A stretch of DNA of 32,018 nt from Cyanobacteria bacterium UBA11370 (lineage in GTDB: Bacteria; Cyanobacteriota; Cyanobacteriia; Cyanobacteriales; Coleofasciculaceae), in NCBI GenBank assembly GCA_003486645.1, contig DNGI01000092.1:1435-33452 (forward strand), read 5' to 3'. The notes beneath the pieces were generated by a model. It searched no databases and was not told the origin of the DNA. It saw only the letters and a list, made by a program, of their open reading frames with translations. Of this stretch, positions 24,221 through 32,018 are shown piece after piece; positions within the stretch are counted from its first letter, which is position 1; every line of letters starts with the position of its first letter. Both the position numbers and the translations under genes were made by a program.

Positions 24221-25114
24221 TCACTGTTGATAGTCAATCTGCCATTCGTAAACCCAATAATCCTCGTTGTAATATCGCTGATAGCCAGCCCTATTTAGGT
24301 ATTCAACAATATTCTTGCATAAGGGAAAAATACCGCCAACTGCTAAATAATCCTGATATTCAGCCAACAAACGCAACTCGTATAATAGAGTAGGTAAGCT
24401 TGTTGCCGTACCGTTAACAAAACCAATCCACAGTGTTTGATTAGAGCCTTCCAGAGAACTTTGGATCGCTATAGCTACCAACAGATTACTCTGTTTAAGA
24501 CCCCATACTAAACCAGCTTCAAGGCGATCGCTCAGTTGCTGAGTAGTAAGTTCCTGCCATTTCGCGCCACGGGAGATATAAAGACATCGCTCTTGACCGA
24601 AAAAATTACTACTACTAACTAGTGTCCATGCTAAATCGAAATCATCACTCCTGAGCTGCACCAGCTTAGTTACTGAGGAATGAATTGGGTCAGCTTTATA
24701 TGACGCATAGCAACCCACTTTTTGACGACCTCGCCGCGTCATTATACCATTCATGATTGTATTCTCTGACGAGACACAATTGCGCGAGATCAAAATACCA
24801 GCTTCCTGCAAATATCGCTCCAAGTGGGGGCGCAAAATTCCGACCAAACCCTGACCTCGATAACGAGAATCGACTCGTAAACCTTCCCACCATGCCTCAC
24901 AGTCTGACATCAAAACGACCCGTTCCATTGCTATGGGTAGACCATCCACCACAGCGACAAAAATGCAACCTCTAGGATCTGCAAACCATTTATCCCAAAC
25001 AAGATGAATGTAGTCAGGTTGGTTTTCCCAGGTATTTTTGCAAAAAGATAGCACAGGATCTTTGTCCTCGATTCGTGCAAGGCGAACTTCTACATTAGCA
25101 AGCTCTTTTGTCAT
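24221..25114 (-). CDS. GNAT family N-acetyltransferase
   Basis: A 297-residue acyl-CoA-dependent acetyltransferase. The N-terminal half is the GNAT fold: VRLARIEDKDPVLSFCKNTW (motif C/D region), EGLRVDSRYRGQGLVGILRP with the acetyl-CoA pyrophosphate loop RGQGL near 86-90. The C-terminal ~150 residues (from SSVTKLVQLRSDDFDLAW) look like a second, degenerate GNAT-like domain. Such two-domain proteins are widespread in cyanobacteria with unknown substrates. The stop codon is 19 bases from the end of MITE copy 2, so the insertion left the gene whole. Confidence 0.85.
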   Translation of the reverse strand: MTKELANVEVRLARIEDKDPVLSFCKNTWENQPDYIHLVWDKWFADPRGCIFVAVVDGLPIAMERVVLMSDCEAWWEGLRVDSRYRGQGLVGILRPHLERYLQEAGILISRNCVSSENTIMNGIMTRRGRQKVGCYASYKADPIHSSVTKLVQLRSDDFDLAWTLVSSSNFFGQERCLYISRGAKWQELTTQQLSDRLEAGLVWGLKQSNLLVAIAIQSSLEGSNQTLWIGFVNGTATSLPTLLYELRLLAEYQDYLAVGGIFPLCKNIVEYLNRAGYQRYYNEDYWVYEWQIDYQQ

Positions 25115-25195
25115 GTTTAGTTTGTATCAAATATTCAGTAGGAAGGCAATGACAGGCGTGATCGCCTATCTAATTTCTAGATAATTATTCCAAAT

Positions 25196-26074
25196 TTACT
25201 TCTCAATCACTAATCCTAAATGCTCCTGCAAAGATTTTCGCATAATATCTACAGGCGGATTTTTTCCCAACCAAATTTTTAACGCAGCAGCACCTTGTTG
25301 CACCAACATCTCCAAACCATCAATAGTAATCGCCTGTTTTTGCGCCGCGTAGCGTAGAAATTGTGTTGGATTAGGAGTATAAATGAGATCGTAGGTGATC
25401 GCTCCCTCTGATAACTGCTCCATTACCGCTGCATCAATAGGAGATTGATCAATATTAGGAGCCATTCCTACGGGTGTTGTATTGACTAATAACGTTCTAT
25501 CGGATATAAATTCTGTAACTTTTTCCCACCGATGAATATTAATCATTACAGGCAGAGAAACCTTCTCCCAACTTTCTTTAAATTGCTCTAACTTTTCCCA
25601 ATTACGAGCAAAAACATGAATTTCCTTACAACCCAACTGAACACATCCAACAACTACCGCTCTTGCTGCACCTCCACATCCTAAAATAACGACATTAGTT
25701 TGACTCCAATCCCGATTATAAGCGTGTAAAGGTGCAATAAACCCTGCAACATCAGTATTGGTTCCACTCCACCCTTTATCTGTACACCAAACCGTATTAA
25801 CTGCTCCCACAAATTGAGCAATTTCTGAGACTTCGGATAATAGAGGAATAATAGCTTGTTTGTGAGGAATAGTGATACTGAAACCTTGTACACCAATCGC
25901 TCTAAAACCTGCGATCGCAGCTTCTAAATCTTCGGCTTTGATATGAAACGGTACATAGACATAATCCATACCCAAATGCTGAATAGCCGCATTGTGCATC
26001 ACTGGCGATAAAGAATGCTTAATCGGATCACCAATTACACCCAATAATTGAGTTGTCCCTGTAATTCTATTCAT
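25196..26074 (-). CDS. aroE: Shikimate dehydrogenase
   Basis: NADPH-dependent reduction of 3-dehydroshikimate to shikimate, fourth step of the shikimate pathway. The 292-residue protein has the substrate motif [15 protein letters not shown] (S21, S23), catalytic K72 in [10 protein letters not shown] and D108 in GTNTDVAGF, then the dinucleotide-binding GCGGAARAV near 133-141. The C-terminal [17 protein letters not shown] is standard. AGAGG precedes the ATG. It lies downstream of the SIMPL-domain gene on the same strand, separated by a 72-base gap with a heptad array. Confidence 0.95.
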   Translation of the reverse strand: MNRITGTTQLLGVIGDPIKHSLSPVMHNAAIQHLGMDYVYVPFHIKAEDLEAAIAGFRAIGVQGFSITIPHKQAIIPLLSEVSEIAQFVGAVNTVWCTDKGWSGTNTDVAGFIAPLHAYNRDWSQTNVVILGCGGAARAVVVGCVQLGCKEIHVFARNWEKLEQFKESWEKVSLPVMINIHRWEKVTEFISDRTLLVNTTPVGMAPNIDQSPIDAAVMEQLSEGAITYDLIYTPNPTQFLRYAAQKQAITIDGLEMLVQQGAAALKIWLGKNPPVDIMRKSLQEHLGLVIEK

Positions 26075-26108
26075 TAATCAACCTCTCTTAAATGTAGGGA
26101 GTAGAGAG

Positions 26109-26148
26109 AACAACAGACAACTAACCAACAACCAACAACCAACAACTA
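26109..26148. repeat. AACAACC heptad array
   Basis: Single A-rich arm on the plus strand (AACCAACAACCAACAACC core), lying between the SIMPL gene stop and aroE. No matching T-rich arm was found close by, unlike the arrays at 3.1, 27.1 and 31.9 kb. Confidence 0.8.
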
Positions 26149-26979
26149 TTTAACCGTATAAGTCACAAAAATATCTTTCGTTACCTCAACTTCTATCGGT
26201 GCATTCGGATCATAAGGTGAAGCGGCAATCGTCCCAAAGGGCAAGTTAGCCTTCGAGTTGCATCCTGGCAAGAAAACACCGTAGAATGGTTCAGCGATAG
26301 AGGGTACTTGCCTCAGTTCAGCTCCTGTTGCCTGAGCAATACTGCTAGCTCGGTTTTGAGCATCCTCTACCGCCGACTGATAAGCTGATTGTTCTAGCAC
26401 CTGACAATCATCTACGGCGTACTCCACGCCTACAGTATTGAGTAAAATCTCTTCAATGTTATCCGCCGCCTCAGTTGCTGTATCAACAATTGCTTCCAAG
26501 CGATCGCGCGTCGGTGTCTCAATCTTCACCACCACCTCCGCACCTCCCTGACTCCCGCCAAAGAAGCTGAAGTTAGCTTTAATGATTCTCACCTCAATCG
26601 TATCCGCAGGTACTCCACTCCTCACCAAAGCATCTACAATTGGCTGTAACTTTTCCTCCGTTAAAGTTCCTTCTCCCTCATGAAACCGAGACACGACTGT
26701 CCCTTCTGGCGGTGACTCTAAGTAATAATTTGGTGTAAATTGAAATTGCAGTTTTGCTCTGTCTGCTGGCTGACTCGCTCTCCCTCTACCGATCACTCGA
26801 AAGGTGGGATCGTCACTCACAGGCGGATAAAATAGCTGGGCGACTACGCGATCATCTTGAATTGGCGCACTCACAGATGGGTTCGTTCTTACCTCTGCTT
26901 TGCTTGGGCTAGTGATTGCACTGCATAACCCCGTAACCATTGCCACTACCACTAGCGATGACCTCACTATCCGCTTCAT
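26146..26979 (-). CDS. SIMPL-domain (DUF541) periplasmic protein
   Basis: A 277-residue exported protein. The first ~28 residues (MKRIVRSSLVVVAMVTGLCS AITSPSKA) are a signal peptide with likely cleavage after SKA. The mature part is a SIMPL/DUF541 domain: FRVIGRGRASQPADRAKLQF, then EEKLQPIVDALVRSGVPADT and AVEDAQNRASSIAQATGAEL, the most conserved stretch. E. coli YggE of this family is linked to oxidative-stress tolerance, and others to cell surface assembly. Two cysteines in the mature part might form a disulfide. AGGAG is eight bases before the ATG. Confidence 0.88.
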   Translation of the reverse strand: MKRIVRSSLVVVAMVTGLCSAITSPSKAEVRTNPSVSAPIQDDRVVAQLFYPPVSDDPTFRVIGRGRASQPADRAKLQFQFTPNYYLESPPEGTVVSRFHEGEGTLTEEKLQPIVDALVRSGVPADTIEVRIIKANFSFFGGSQGGAEVVVKIETPTRDRLEAIVDTATEAADNIEEILLNTVGVEYAVDDCQVLEQSAYQSAVEDAQNRASSIAQATGAELRQVPSIAEPFYGVFLPGCNSKANLPFGTIAASPYDPNAPIEVEVTKDIFVTYTVK

Positions 26980-27060
26980 TGAGAATCTCCTGAATTGATT
27001 GCGGTTAAAATAGCATTTCTATTGCTCAACCGCAAAACAATCGTACCCCAGTTCGGTGTA

Positions 27061-27268
27061 TTGTTGTTGGTTGTTAGTTGTTGGTTGTTAGTTGTTAGTT
27101 GTTGGTTGTTGGTGTCTCCACCTCTCCCCATCTCCCCCTCCCCCCATCCCCCACTCCCGTTGGTTATTGGGTTCGATCCTGACTCAGTTTTTCATTTTCA
27201 ATTATTTTTCAACGGATGACTCACTAACAACAAACAACCAACAACTAACAACTAACAACCAACAACAA
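27061..27268 (+). repeat. Heptad inverted repeat with C-rich tract
   Basis: T-rich arm 27061-27113 (TTGTTGG/TTGTTAG units), C-rich tract 27114-27160 (CTCCCCC/CCCATCC units), a 70-base spacer, and an A-rich arm 27234-27268 (AACAACC/AACAACT). It fills the 292-base gap between two divergent-looking neighbours (both on the minus strand). No gene is supported here. Confidence 0.8.
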
Positions 27269-27271
27269 TCC

Positions 27272-27889
27272 TTAACTATCGTAAATTCGAGCCTCAAGTG
27301 CTTCTGGATTATCTTCGCAATATTCCTCAAAGGCAGTTTTACTTGGCTTTTGCGATCGCTGGTGAGCCAATTCGGCTTGCAGTTCTTCTACAATATCCCA
27401 AGCTGCCGCACATTCTGGGGATGTTACACCTTTAGAAGCACACAACGCCCGTGCTTCTTCAACCGCTTTCTGGATTTGGTCTTCCAATAGCAGACTTTTC
27501 GGTTTCTCAACAAAGTCACCTTTAGTCAGGATATCCGTAACCGAAATAATCCCCAATAGTGTATCTTTAATCACCGGAGCGCGACGAATCCCGGTATTGG
27601 CAAACAAACGCGCCACATATTCCACCCCCAAATTTGGATTCACCACAATACAGGGTTTTGTCATAATTTCATAAACGCGTATCGTTTTAGGGTCTTTCCC
27701 ATAGGCTGTCACCTTGTAAATAATATCTGTTTCAGTCACAATGCCGTAAGAATCCTGATCGTGGCGACGATCTACAATTAATGCCCGTAGCGATCGCTCT
27801 TTCATCTTTGCCACCGCTTCAGCAACTGTAGCCGAACCGCGAATGGTGACCACATCTTTGGTCATGATGTCTTGAGCCTTCATCATCAT
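27272..27889 (-). CDS. CBS-CP12 fusion protein
   Basis: A 205-residue regulator made of a CBS-domain pair (residues ~1-58 and ~72-125; adenylate-binding modules) and a C-terminal CP12 domain (~135-205). CP12 holds phosphoribulokinase and GAPDH in an inactive complex when its cysteines are oxidised. Here AWDIVEELQAE (163-173) is the conserved CP12 core, and the N-terminal cysteine pair is present (C150, C160). In the C-terminal EYCEDNPEALEARIYDS only C191 remains: the second cysteine position is A200. So the GAPDH-side disulfide cannot form. CBS-CP12 fusions are a known cyanobacterial class thought to link energy status to carbon fixation. GGAG lies before the ATG. Confidence 0.9.
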   Translation of the reverse strand: MMMKAQDIMTKDVVTIRGSATVAEAVAKMKERSLRALIVDRRHDQDSYGIVTETDIIYKVTAYGKDPKTIRVYEIMTKPCIVVNPNLGVEYVARLFANTGIRRAPVIKDTLLGIISVTDILTKGDFVEKPKSLLLEDQIQKAVEEARALCASKGVTSPECAAAWDIVEELQAELAHQRSQKPSKTAFEEYCEDNPEALEARIYDS

Positions 27890-28047
27890 AACGTTCTCCT
27901 GGAATTGGATATGCTTTGATCCCCTGATCCGTCGCCATTTTAGCGCGTTTTAGGTATTGTTGCTTAGAAGAAACCAAGAGGAGCGGGAGAAAAACTCGTG
28001 CTAGATCATCTTAAGTATTAACTCAAACCCCTATCAAAAATACCTAG

Positions 28048-29485
28048 AAGCTGAGAACCCCCGTACTTTAGTCGGGGGATGAAAGCGACTTGAAGGATTT
28101 ATCCTTCCGTTTCCGGATTAATCCTACAAAACTCGTATAATTGTAATAGGAGGGGATAAGCAAGTGTTAAGTCTGACATACAAGTACAAAGCCATCCCGA
28201 CACCACAGCAAGTCCACATAATTGAACATACGCTAACTGTGTGTCGCCAAGTTTGGAATTTTGCTTTGCGTGAACGCAAGGATTGGATCAATTCTCGTAA
28301 ATGTCAGGTTAATGCCTGCTCAATATCTGGTGAATATATCATTCCGGCTGATACAAAATGCCCCAACTATTACGACCAAGCAAACGCTTTAACTAGGGCG
28401 AAAACTGAGTCTCCAGAACTTAAAACCGTTAATGCACAAGTATTACAGCAAGTTTTAAGGAAGCTAGAAACAGCTTTTTTAGATAGGGGACGTAAGGGAA
28501 TGGGATTTCCCCGATTTAAGAACAAGTACCGGATGCGGTCTTATGTTTATCCGCAGTTGGGGAAGTCTCAGTTCTTGCAGGGGAATAAAATTAAGTTGCC
28601 TCAATTGGGGTGGCTAGAGTATGTCAAGTCACGAGAAATTCCAGATGGATTTACGGTTAAACAAGCACGGATTGTCCGCCAAGCGTCTGGATACTTTGTG
28701 ATGTTGACACTCTTAAGTGATGTCAATGTACCTGATGCAGTACCTGACGGTCATCCAGTTGGTATTGACTTGGGGCTAGACAAATTCGTGGCAACATCTG
28801 ATGGAGATGTGGTAGATAGACCTCGATTTTTGAACTTGTTGCACCGTAAGCTGAAATTGCTACAACGCAGACTGAGACACAAAAAGAAAGGGTCAAACAA
28901 TCGTCACAAGTTAAATCGGAAAATTGCACGATTACATCAACGCATCGGCGACACCAGAAAGGACTGGCACTTCAAATTAGCCCACCAACTGTGCGACGGT
29001 GCTGGGATGATATTTGTTGAGGATATCGATTTTCGGGTGTGGGCAAAAGGACTGTTTGGGAAACATACTTTAGATGCAGGCTTGGGTCAGTTTTTGTCCA
29101 TCTTAAAGTTTGTGTGTTGGAAGCGGGGTGTGTACTTTGGCGAGGTGAACAAGGATTATACCTCCCAAGTTTGCCCTCAATGTGATGCTCATACGGGGAA
29201 AAAAGAACTCAAAGATAGAGTTCATTCTTGCCCTGAGTGTGGATACACAACCCATAGAGATGTAGCGGCTGCACAGATTGTTAGAAATAGAGGATTGTCT
29301 GGGGTGGGACGCATCCTGGACATTAAAGAAAATGCTTGTGGAGACGGTCTGACGGGGACGGGCAACCGTCTAGTTAAGAGTCCAAGAAGCAAGAAGAAAG
29401 GTGGAGAGGCATCTAGACAAGAGTGCCTCGTAACAACTTTTTAACAATCCCCTCGACTTCTAGTCAGGGGAGTACGTCAATCAAT
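28048..29485 (+). mobile_element. IS200/IS605-type element, TnpB only (IS1341 group)
   Basis: Left end: a hairpin CCCCCGTACTTTAGTCGGGGG at 28058-28078. Right end: a hairpin at 29449-29470 (CCCCT arm, GACT/AGTC inner stem, one bulged C) followed by AGTACGTCAATC. Only tnpB lies between them; no TnpA Y1 transposase is present, so movement would need a TnpA supplied elsewhere. The region from the end of tnpB to the right end should encode the guide (omega) RNA. Exact outer boundaries are approximate because the family makes no target duplication. Confidence 0.8.
28164..29444 (+). CDS. tnpB: TnpB RNA-guided endonuclease
   Basis: A 426-residue IS200/IS605 TnpB, the ancestor class of Cas12. The RuvC-like active site is complete: D202 (PVGIDLGLDKF), E286 (MIFVEDIDF) and D366 (YTTHRDVAAAQIV). 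The zinc ribbon has CPQC (337-340) and CPEC (356-359). The N-terminal helix-turn-helix part begins LTYKYKAIPTPQQ. TnpB uses an omega RNA from the element's right end to cut target DNA and keep the element in place. The GTG at 28164 follows AGGAGGGG by ten bases. The C-terminal tail after ~385 is basic and poorly conserved, and its DNA probably doubles as omega RNA scaffold. All catalytic residues are intact, so it may be active. Confidence 0.93.
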   Translation: MLSLTYKYKAIPTPQQVHIIEHTLTVCRQVWNFALRERKDWINSRKCQVNACSISGEYIIPADTKCPNYYDQANALTRAKTESPELKTVNAQVLQQVLRKLETAFLDRGRKGMGFPRFKNKYRMRSYVYPQLGKSQFLQGNKIKLPQLGWLEYVKSREIPDGFTVKQARIVRQASGYFVMLTLLSDVNVPDAVPDGHPVGIDLGLDKFVATSDGDVVDRPRFLNLLHRKLKLLQRRLRHKKKGSNNRHKLNRKIARLHQRIGDTRKDWHFKLAHQLCDGAGMIFVEDIDFRVWAKGLFGKHTLDAGLGQFLSILKFVCWKRGVYFGEVNKDYTSQVCPQCDAHTGKKELKDRVHSCPECGYTTHRDVAAAQIVRNRGLSGVGRILDIKENACGDGLTGTGNRLVKSPRSKKKGGEASRQECLVTTF

Positions 29486-29578
29486 CTTTTTGTAAAGAAT
29501 CGTACCTTGGATATCTCACAGCTCCCTTAAAATTAGTCATGATCGGGGCAACCCCGCTATTAAAAGCTGGAGGAAACT

Positions 29579-30265
29579 ATGTCATCTGCTCCGCTATTTA
29601 GCGATCGCACCGATGCTGGAGAGAAGTTAGCTCAAGTGCTTCTGTCCCTGATTACTGAACAGGAAGCAACTACAGGCGTTGTTGTCTCTCCCATTGTGTA
29701 TGCACTCCCTCGTGGTGGGATACCCGTGGCAGCGCCTGTAGCACGTCGGTTAAACTGTCCGTTAGATATCGTCGTCGCTAAAAAAATTACGACTCCTCAA
29801 AACCCAGAATTGGCTATGGGTGCTGTTACCTCTGAGGGTAACGTGCTTTGGTCACGACAACGAGTATTGGTAAAAGGAAATTCTAACTGGCGGGAAACTG
29901 CACTACGCCAAGCTCAAGAAAAAGCTGAAACCCAGCTAGATCAACTGTCCATCGGTTGTCCTAAGATTAACCCCCACGGTAAACTAGCATTGCTGGTTGA
30001 TGATGGCATTGCCACCGGGATGACCATTGCCGCTGCCAGCCAAGCTTTAAGAACTCATTATCCCGCAGCCGTTTGGATTTGTGCGCCCGTCGCTCCAGAA
30101 GGATTAATGGATTGGATATCTCAATGGTGCGATCGCTTAGTTGTTTTGCACACTCCTGATCTTTTTCTCAGTGTCAGCCGTTTCTACACTACATTCCCTC
30201 AAGTTAAAACGGAGGAAGCTTTACTTTACTTACAACAACACAATAATCTACCTCATTCTAGGTAA
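29579..30265 (+). CDS. Phosphoribosyltransferase family protein
   Basis: A 228-residue type I phosphoribosyltransferase. The PRPP-binding signature is KLALLVDDGIATGMTIAAAS (D141, D142, T146, T149), and YALPRGGIPVAAPVARRL provides the pyrophosphate loop. Stand-alone proteins of this kind are often annotated as predicted phosphoribosyltransferases and are not assigned to one base. The substrate cannot be told from the sequence; the hood regions do not match Hpt, Upp or Apt closely. GGAGG six bases upstream supports the ATG at 29579. It lies just right of the TnpB element. Confidence 0.85.
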   Translation: MSSAPLFSDRTDAGEKLAQVLLSLITEQEATTGVVVSPIVYALPRGGIPVAAPVARRLNCPLDIVVAKKITTPQNPELAMGAVTSEGNVLWSRQRVLVKGNSNWRETALRQAQEKAETQLDQLSIGCPKINPHGKLALLVDDGIATGMTIAAASQALRTHYPAAVWICAPVAPEGLMDWISQWCDRLVVLHTPDLFLSVSRFYTTFPQVKTEEALLYLQQHNNLPHSR

Positions 30266-30463
30266 GAGTTGGATGCTTGAGTGAGAATGGGGAGTGGGGC
30301 AAATCAAATTAAAAAATAAACACAACAGATGAATTACTCAAACTCTGACAGAGTGTGTTTTCCCCAATCCAAAATCTAAAATGGTATGAAACATAGGCAA
30401 GGGGACAGAGGACAACTATTTTTTTATTGTGTACGTTAGCGTAGTGATGCGTAAGCCAGGTTT

Positions 30464-30787
30464 ATGATTCCTAACCTCAGAAATTCCTTAGTAAGACGTT
30501 GGCAATTTTGGTGGCACACTATTGTTTTTTCAATGCAACAGAATCCACCCCAATTAATTGTCTATTCCATGATTGGGTTAATGGCAGCTTTGGCTGGACT
30601 GTGGATAGTAGAGCTGAAGTGGCAATACCTAGTACTCAGTTCCAGTTTTGCAATTGGAGCCGCAGCATCAATGTCGGTACAGGAAATGCTTTTTCCTTCT
30701 CATGGTCGCTCCAAGCTGATACTGGCTATTAGTATGTTGCTGATTTATAGCTTGTTTCTCTTTCTTATTTTAGCTGATTATTTGTAG
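30464..30787 (+). CDS. Small membrane protein of unknown function
   Basis: A 107-residue protein with three predicted membrane helices: ~31-49 (IVYSMIGLMAALAGLWIVEL), ~54-70 (YLVLSSSFAIGAAASMSV) and ~85-105 (LILAISMLLIYSLFLFLILA). The N-terminal 28 residues are basic and aromatic (RRWQFWWH). No family is recognised. The gene stands alone with a 198-base gap on its left that contains a short TCCAAAA relic. Confidence 0.7.
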   Translation: MIPNLRNSLVRRWQFWWHTIVFSMQQNPPQLIVYSMIGLMAALAGLWIVELKWQYLVLSSSFAIGAAASMSVQEMLFPSHGRSKLILAISMLLIYSLFLFLILADYL

Positions 30788-30851
30788 TTTTTAAGCTCAT
30801 ACACCCGCTACGCTAACTCCCTCTCTCACCATCAATCTTTTTTAGAATTAT

Positions 30852-31238
30852 TCAACCCGCCATGATATCATGACCCTGATGCAGAATTAAGCGATTACCG
30901 ACTGGATCATAAGCGTAGATTTCTCGACCATGAGAAGCGGTGATGATCTCTCCTGGAGGTGAGTATCCCAAGTAGCTCAAATGAGCGATCGCCTCTTCTA
31001 AATCATCCACTTCTAAACACAAACTCATACCACTTTGGGTAGAATTCTCAAATTCTTGTTGATAGTTCTGTTTTGGCTTGAAGAGTCCTAGCCGTAACCC
31101 AGGTAACTGAAACTCGGCATAGACATTCGGAATGTAGGGGTTTGGGGCTTGAGTCAGGAGCTGGGAATAAAATTGAACCAGAAGCTCAATATGGGCAGAA
31201 GCTAGGGTAACGAATGCTTCACGGTATCGAAAAGTCAT
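30852..31238 (-). CDS. VOC (glyoxalase-like) family protein
   Basis: A 128-residue single VOC domain: FVTLASAHIELLVQFYSQLL is the first beta-alpha unit, and LCLEVDDLEEAIAHLSYLGY with AYDPVGNRLILHQG is the second. The family includes glyoxalases, dioxygenases and resistance proteins; the substrate here is unknown. ATG at 31238 is preferred over an upstream frame from 31430, because the extra 64 residues would be translated from heptad repeats and overlap the divergent CBS gene. Confidence 0.8.
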   Translation of the reverse strand: MTFRYREAFVTLASAHIELLVQFYSQLLTQAPNPYIPNVYAEFQLPGLRLGLFKPKQNYQQEFENSTQSGMSLCLEVDDLEEAIAHLSYLGYSPPGEIITASHGREIYAYDPVGNRLILHQGHDIMAG

Positions 31239-31250
31239 ATGATAGTTGTG

Positions 31251-31324
31251 TCTGTTGTTGGTTGTCTGTTGTCTGTTGTTTGTAGTTTTTTTACTCCTGA
31301 CTTCTGACTCCTGACCACTGACAA
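31251..31324. repeat. Two adjacent heptad arrays (CTGTTGT and CTGACTC)
   Basis: 31251-31284 has CTGTTGT/TGGTTGT units; 31297-31324 has CTGACTT, CTGACTC, CTGACCA, CTGACAA, an exact 7-bp period. They fill the gap between the divergent VOC and CBS genes, so the promoters of both lie in or beside repeat DNA. Confidence 0.75.
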
Positions 31325-31373
31325 GGGACAAATTAATCAACCGACTATCCAGTAAAGAAGATAAAGCCTGAGT

Positions 31374-31838
31374 ATGGCCAAAACCGTTGCCGATGTCATG
31401 AGCCATGAACCCATTGTGGTACTCCCCCAAACGCCAATCAAGGAGGCGATGAAAATTCTTGCTGAACGACGTATTAGTGGTTTGCCCGTGGTGGATGAAG
31501 CAGGCAAATTGGTGGGCGTTATTTCAGAAACGGATTTGTTATGGCAAGAGACGGGAGTCGAACCGCCTGTCTATATCGTATTTCTTGATAGCGTAATTTA
31601 TTTAGAAAACCCATCTCGCTATGATCAAGAACTTCACAAAGCCCTAGGGCAAACAGTTGGGGAAGTGATGACTCGTGATCCCGTCACGGTAAAGCCGAAT
31701 CAACCCTTGCGTAAAGCTGCCAAACTAATGCAGGAAAAATCAATCCGTCGTTTAGCTGTAACCGATGAAGAGGGTAAGGTCATTGGTATTCTTACCCCTA
31801 GTGATATTGTCCGAGCAATGGTCGCTGAATTAGATTGA
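31374..31838 (+). CDS. Two-CBS-domain protein
   Basis: A 154-residue protein that is little more than a CBS pair: VADVMSHEPIVVLPQTPIKE to LVGVISETDLL (~5-60) and VGEVMTRDPVTVKPNQPLRK to VIGILTPSDIVRAMV (~95-150). The insert between them (TGVEPPVYIVFLDSVIYLEN) is typical of cyanobacterial/plastid members. CBS pairs bind AMP/ATP or S-adenosylmethionine and regulate partner proteins; plant CBSX proteins of similar build control thioredoxins. The partner here is unknown. AAAGAAG precedes the ATG. The window also holds the CBS-CP12 fusion, but the two are not close relatives. Confidence 0.88.
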   Translation: MAKTVADVMSHEPIVVLPQTPIKEAMKILAERRISGLPVVDEAGKLVGVISETDLLWQETGVEPPVYIVFLDSVIYLENPSRYDQELHKALGQTVGEVMTRDPVTVKPNQPLRKAAKLMQEKSIRRLAVTDEEGKVIGILTPSDIVRAMVAELD

Positions 31839-31840
31839 AA

Positions 31841-32010
31841 TTTGTTGTTGGTTATTAGTTGTTTGTTGTTTGTTATTTGTTGTTTGTTATTTATTTTTAG
31901 TATTTTCTGTTTGATATTTGTGATTCAGAAGAACAACTAACAACCAACAACTAACAACCAACAACCAACAACCAACAACCAACAACCAACAACCAACAAC
32001 CAACAACCAA
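31841..32010 (+). repeat. Heptad inverted repeat at window end
   Basis: T-rich arm 31841-31891 (TTGTTGG, TTGTTTG, TTGTTAT units) and A-rich arm 31931-32010 (AACAACC units, at least nine in a row), separated by ~40 bases. As RNA the arms could pair over ~50 bp. It begins just after the CBS gene stop. Confidence 0.8.
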
Positions 32011-32018
32011 TGACAATT

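Noticed and set aside
26995..27490. Open frames of 74 and 132 residues between SIMPL and CBS-CP12
   Set aside because: They are translated from heptad and C-rich repeats and from the antisense strand of the CBS-CP12 gene.
31239..31430. N-terminal extension of the VOC protein
   Set aside because: It would be coded by heptad repeats and overlaps the divergent CBS gene start; a domain-consistent ATG is at 31238.

Overview
The window reads as chromosomal DNA of a cyanobacterium, probably a filamentous one. The evidence is the frequent HIP1-type octamer (GCGATCGC) throughout, a CBS-CP12 fusion (CP12 is a Calvin-cycle regulator), cyanobacterial-type RimO, ThrC and ProS proteins, and many short intergenic repeats built on a 7-bp period, which are typical of filamentous cyanobacteria. 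No rRNA, tRNA or CRISPR array was seen.

Layout. 1-6.1 kb is a housekeeping block: rimO (S12 methylthiotransferase), a DEAD-box RNA helicase of the CrhR/DeaD type, threonine synthase, a coiled-coil protein and a YihY/BrkB membrane protein. 6.1-9.05 kb holds two tandem paralogous genes of unknown function on the minus strand and a gene-poor stretch with a decayed IS200/IS605-type end. 9.05-18.1 kb is accessory: a DUF3102-like protein, a deletion scar joining a restriction-endonuclease-like 5' fragment to the tail of another gene, a small Toprim protein, an Rpn-type PD-(D/E)XK nuclease, a gamma-glutamyltranspeptidase-like enzyme, a PD-(D/E)XK-like protein, then a cluster of toxin-antitoxin modules (truncated HigA-like, BrnT plus RHH antitoxin, XRE regulator, fused DUF6888/DUF6887, a MazEF-like pair, VapBC). 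Several of these are followed or broken by copies of one short repeat family. A 42-residue single-pass basic peptide at 18.3-18.4 kb, with a hairpin leader and overlapping palindromes nearby, is a candidate extra (type I-like) module.

19.3-27.9 kb returns to core functions: proS, an O-antigen ligase-like membrane protein, rsmH, two 119-bp MITE copies, a GNAT acetyltransferase, aroE, a SIMPL-domain periplasmic protein and the CBS-CP12 regulator. 28.05-29.5 kb is a TnpB-only IS200/IS605 (IS1341-type) element. The last 2.5 kb carries a phosphoribosyltransferase, a small membrane protein, a VOC-family protein and a second two-CBS protein.

A recurring theme is heptameric repeats (TTGTTGG-type) arranged as T-rich arm, spacer, A-rich arm on the plus strand, which could fold into long RNA hairpins, one of them ending six bases before the thrC start. 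All functional calls rest on reading translated sequence and remembered family motifs; no database search was run.
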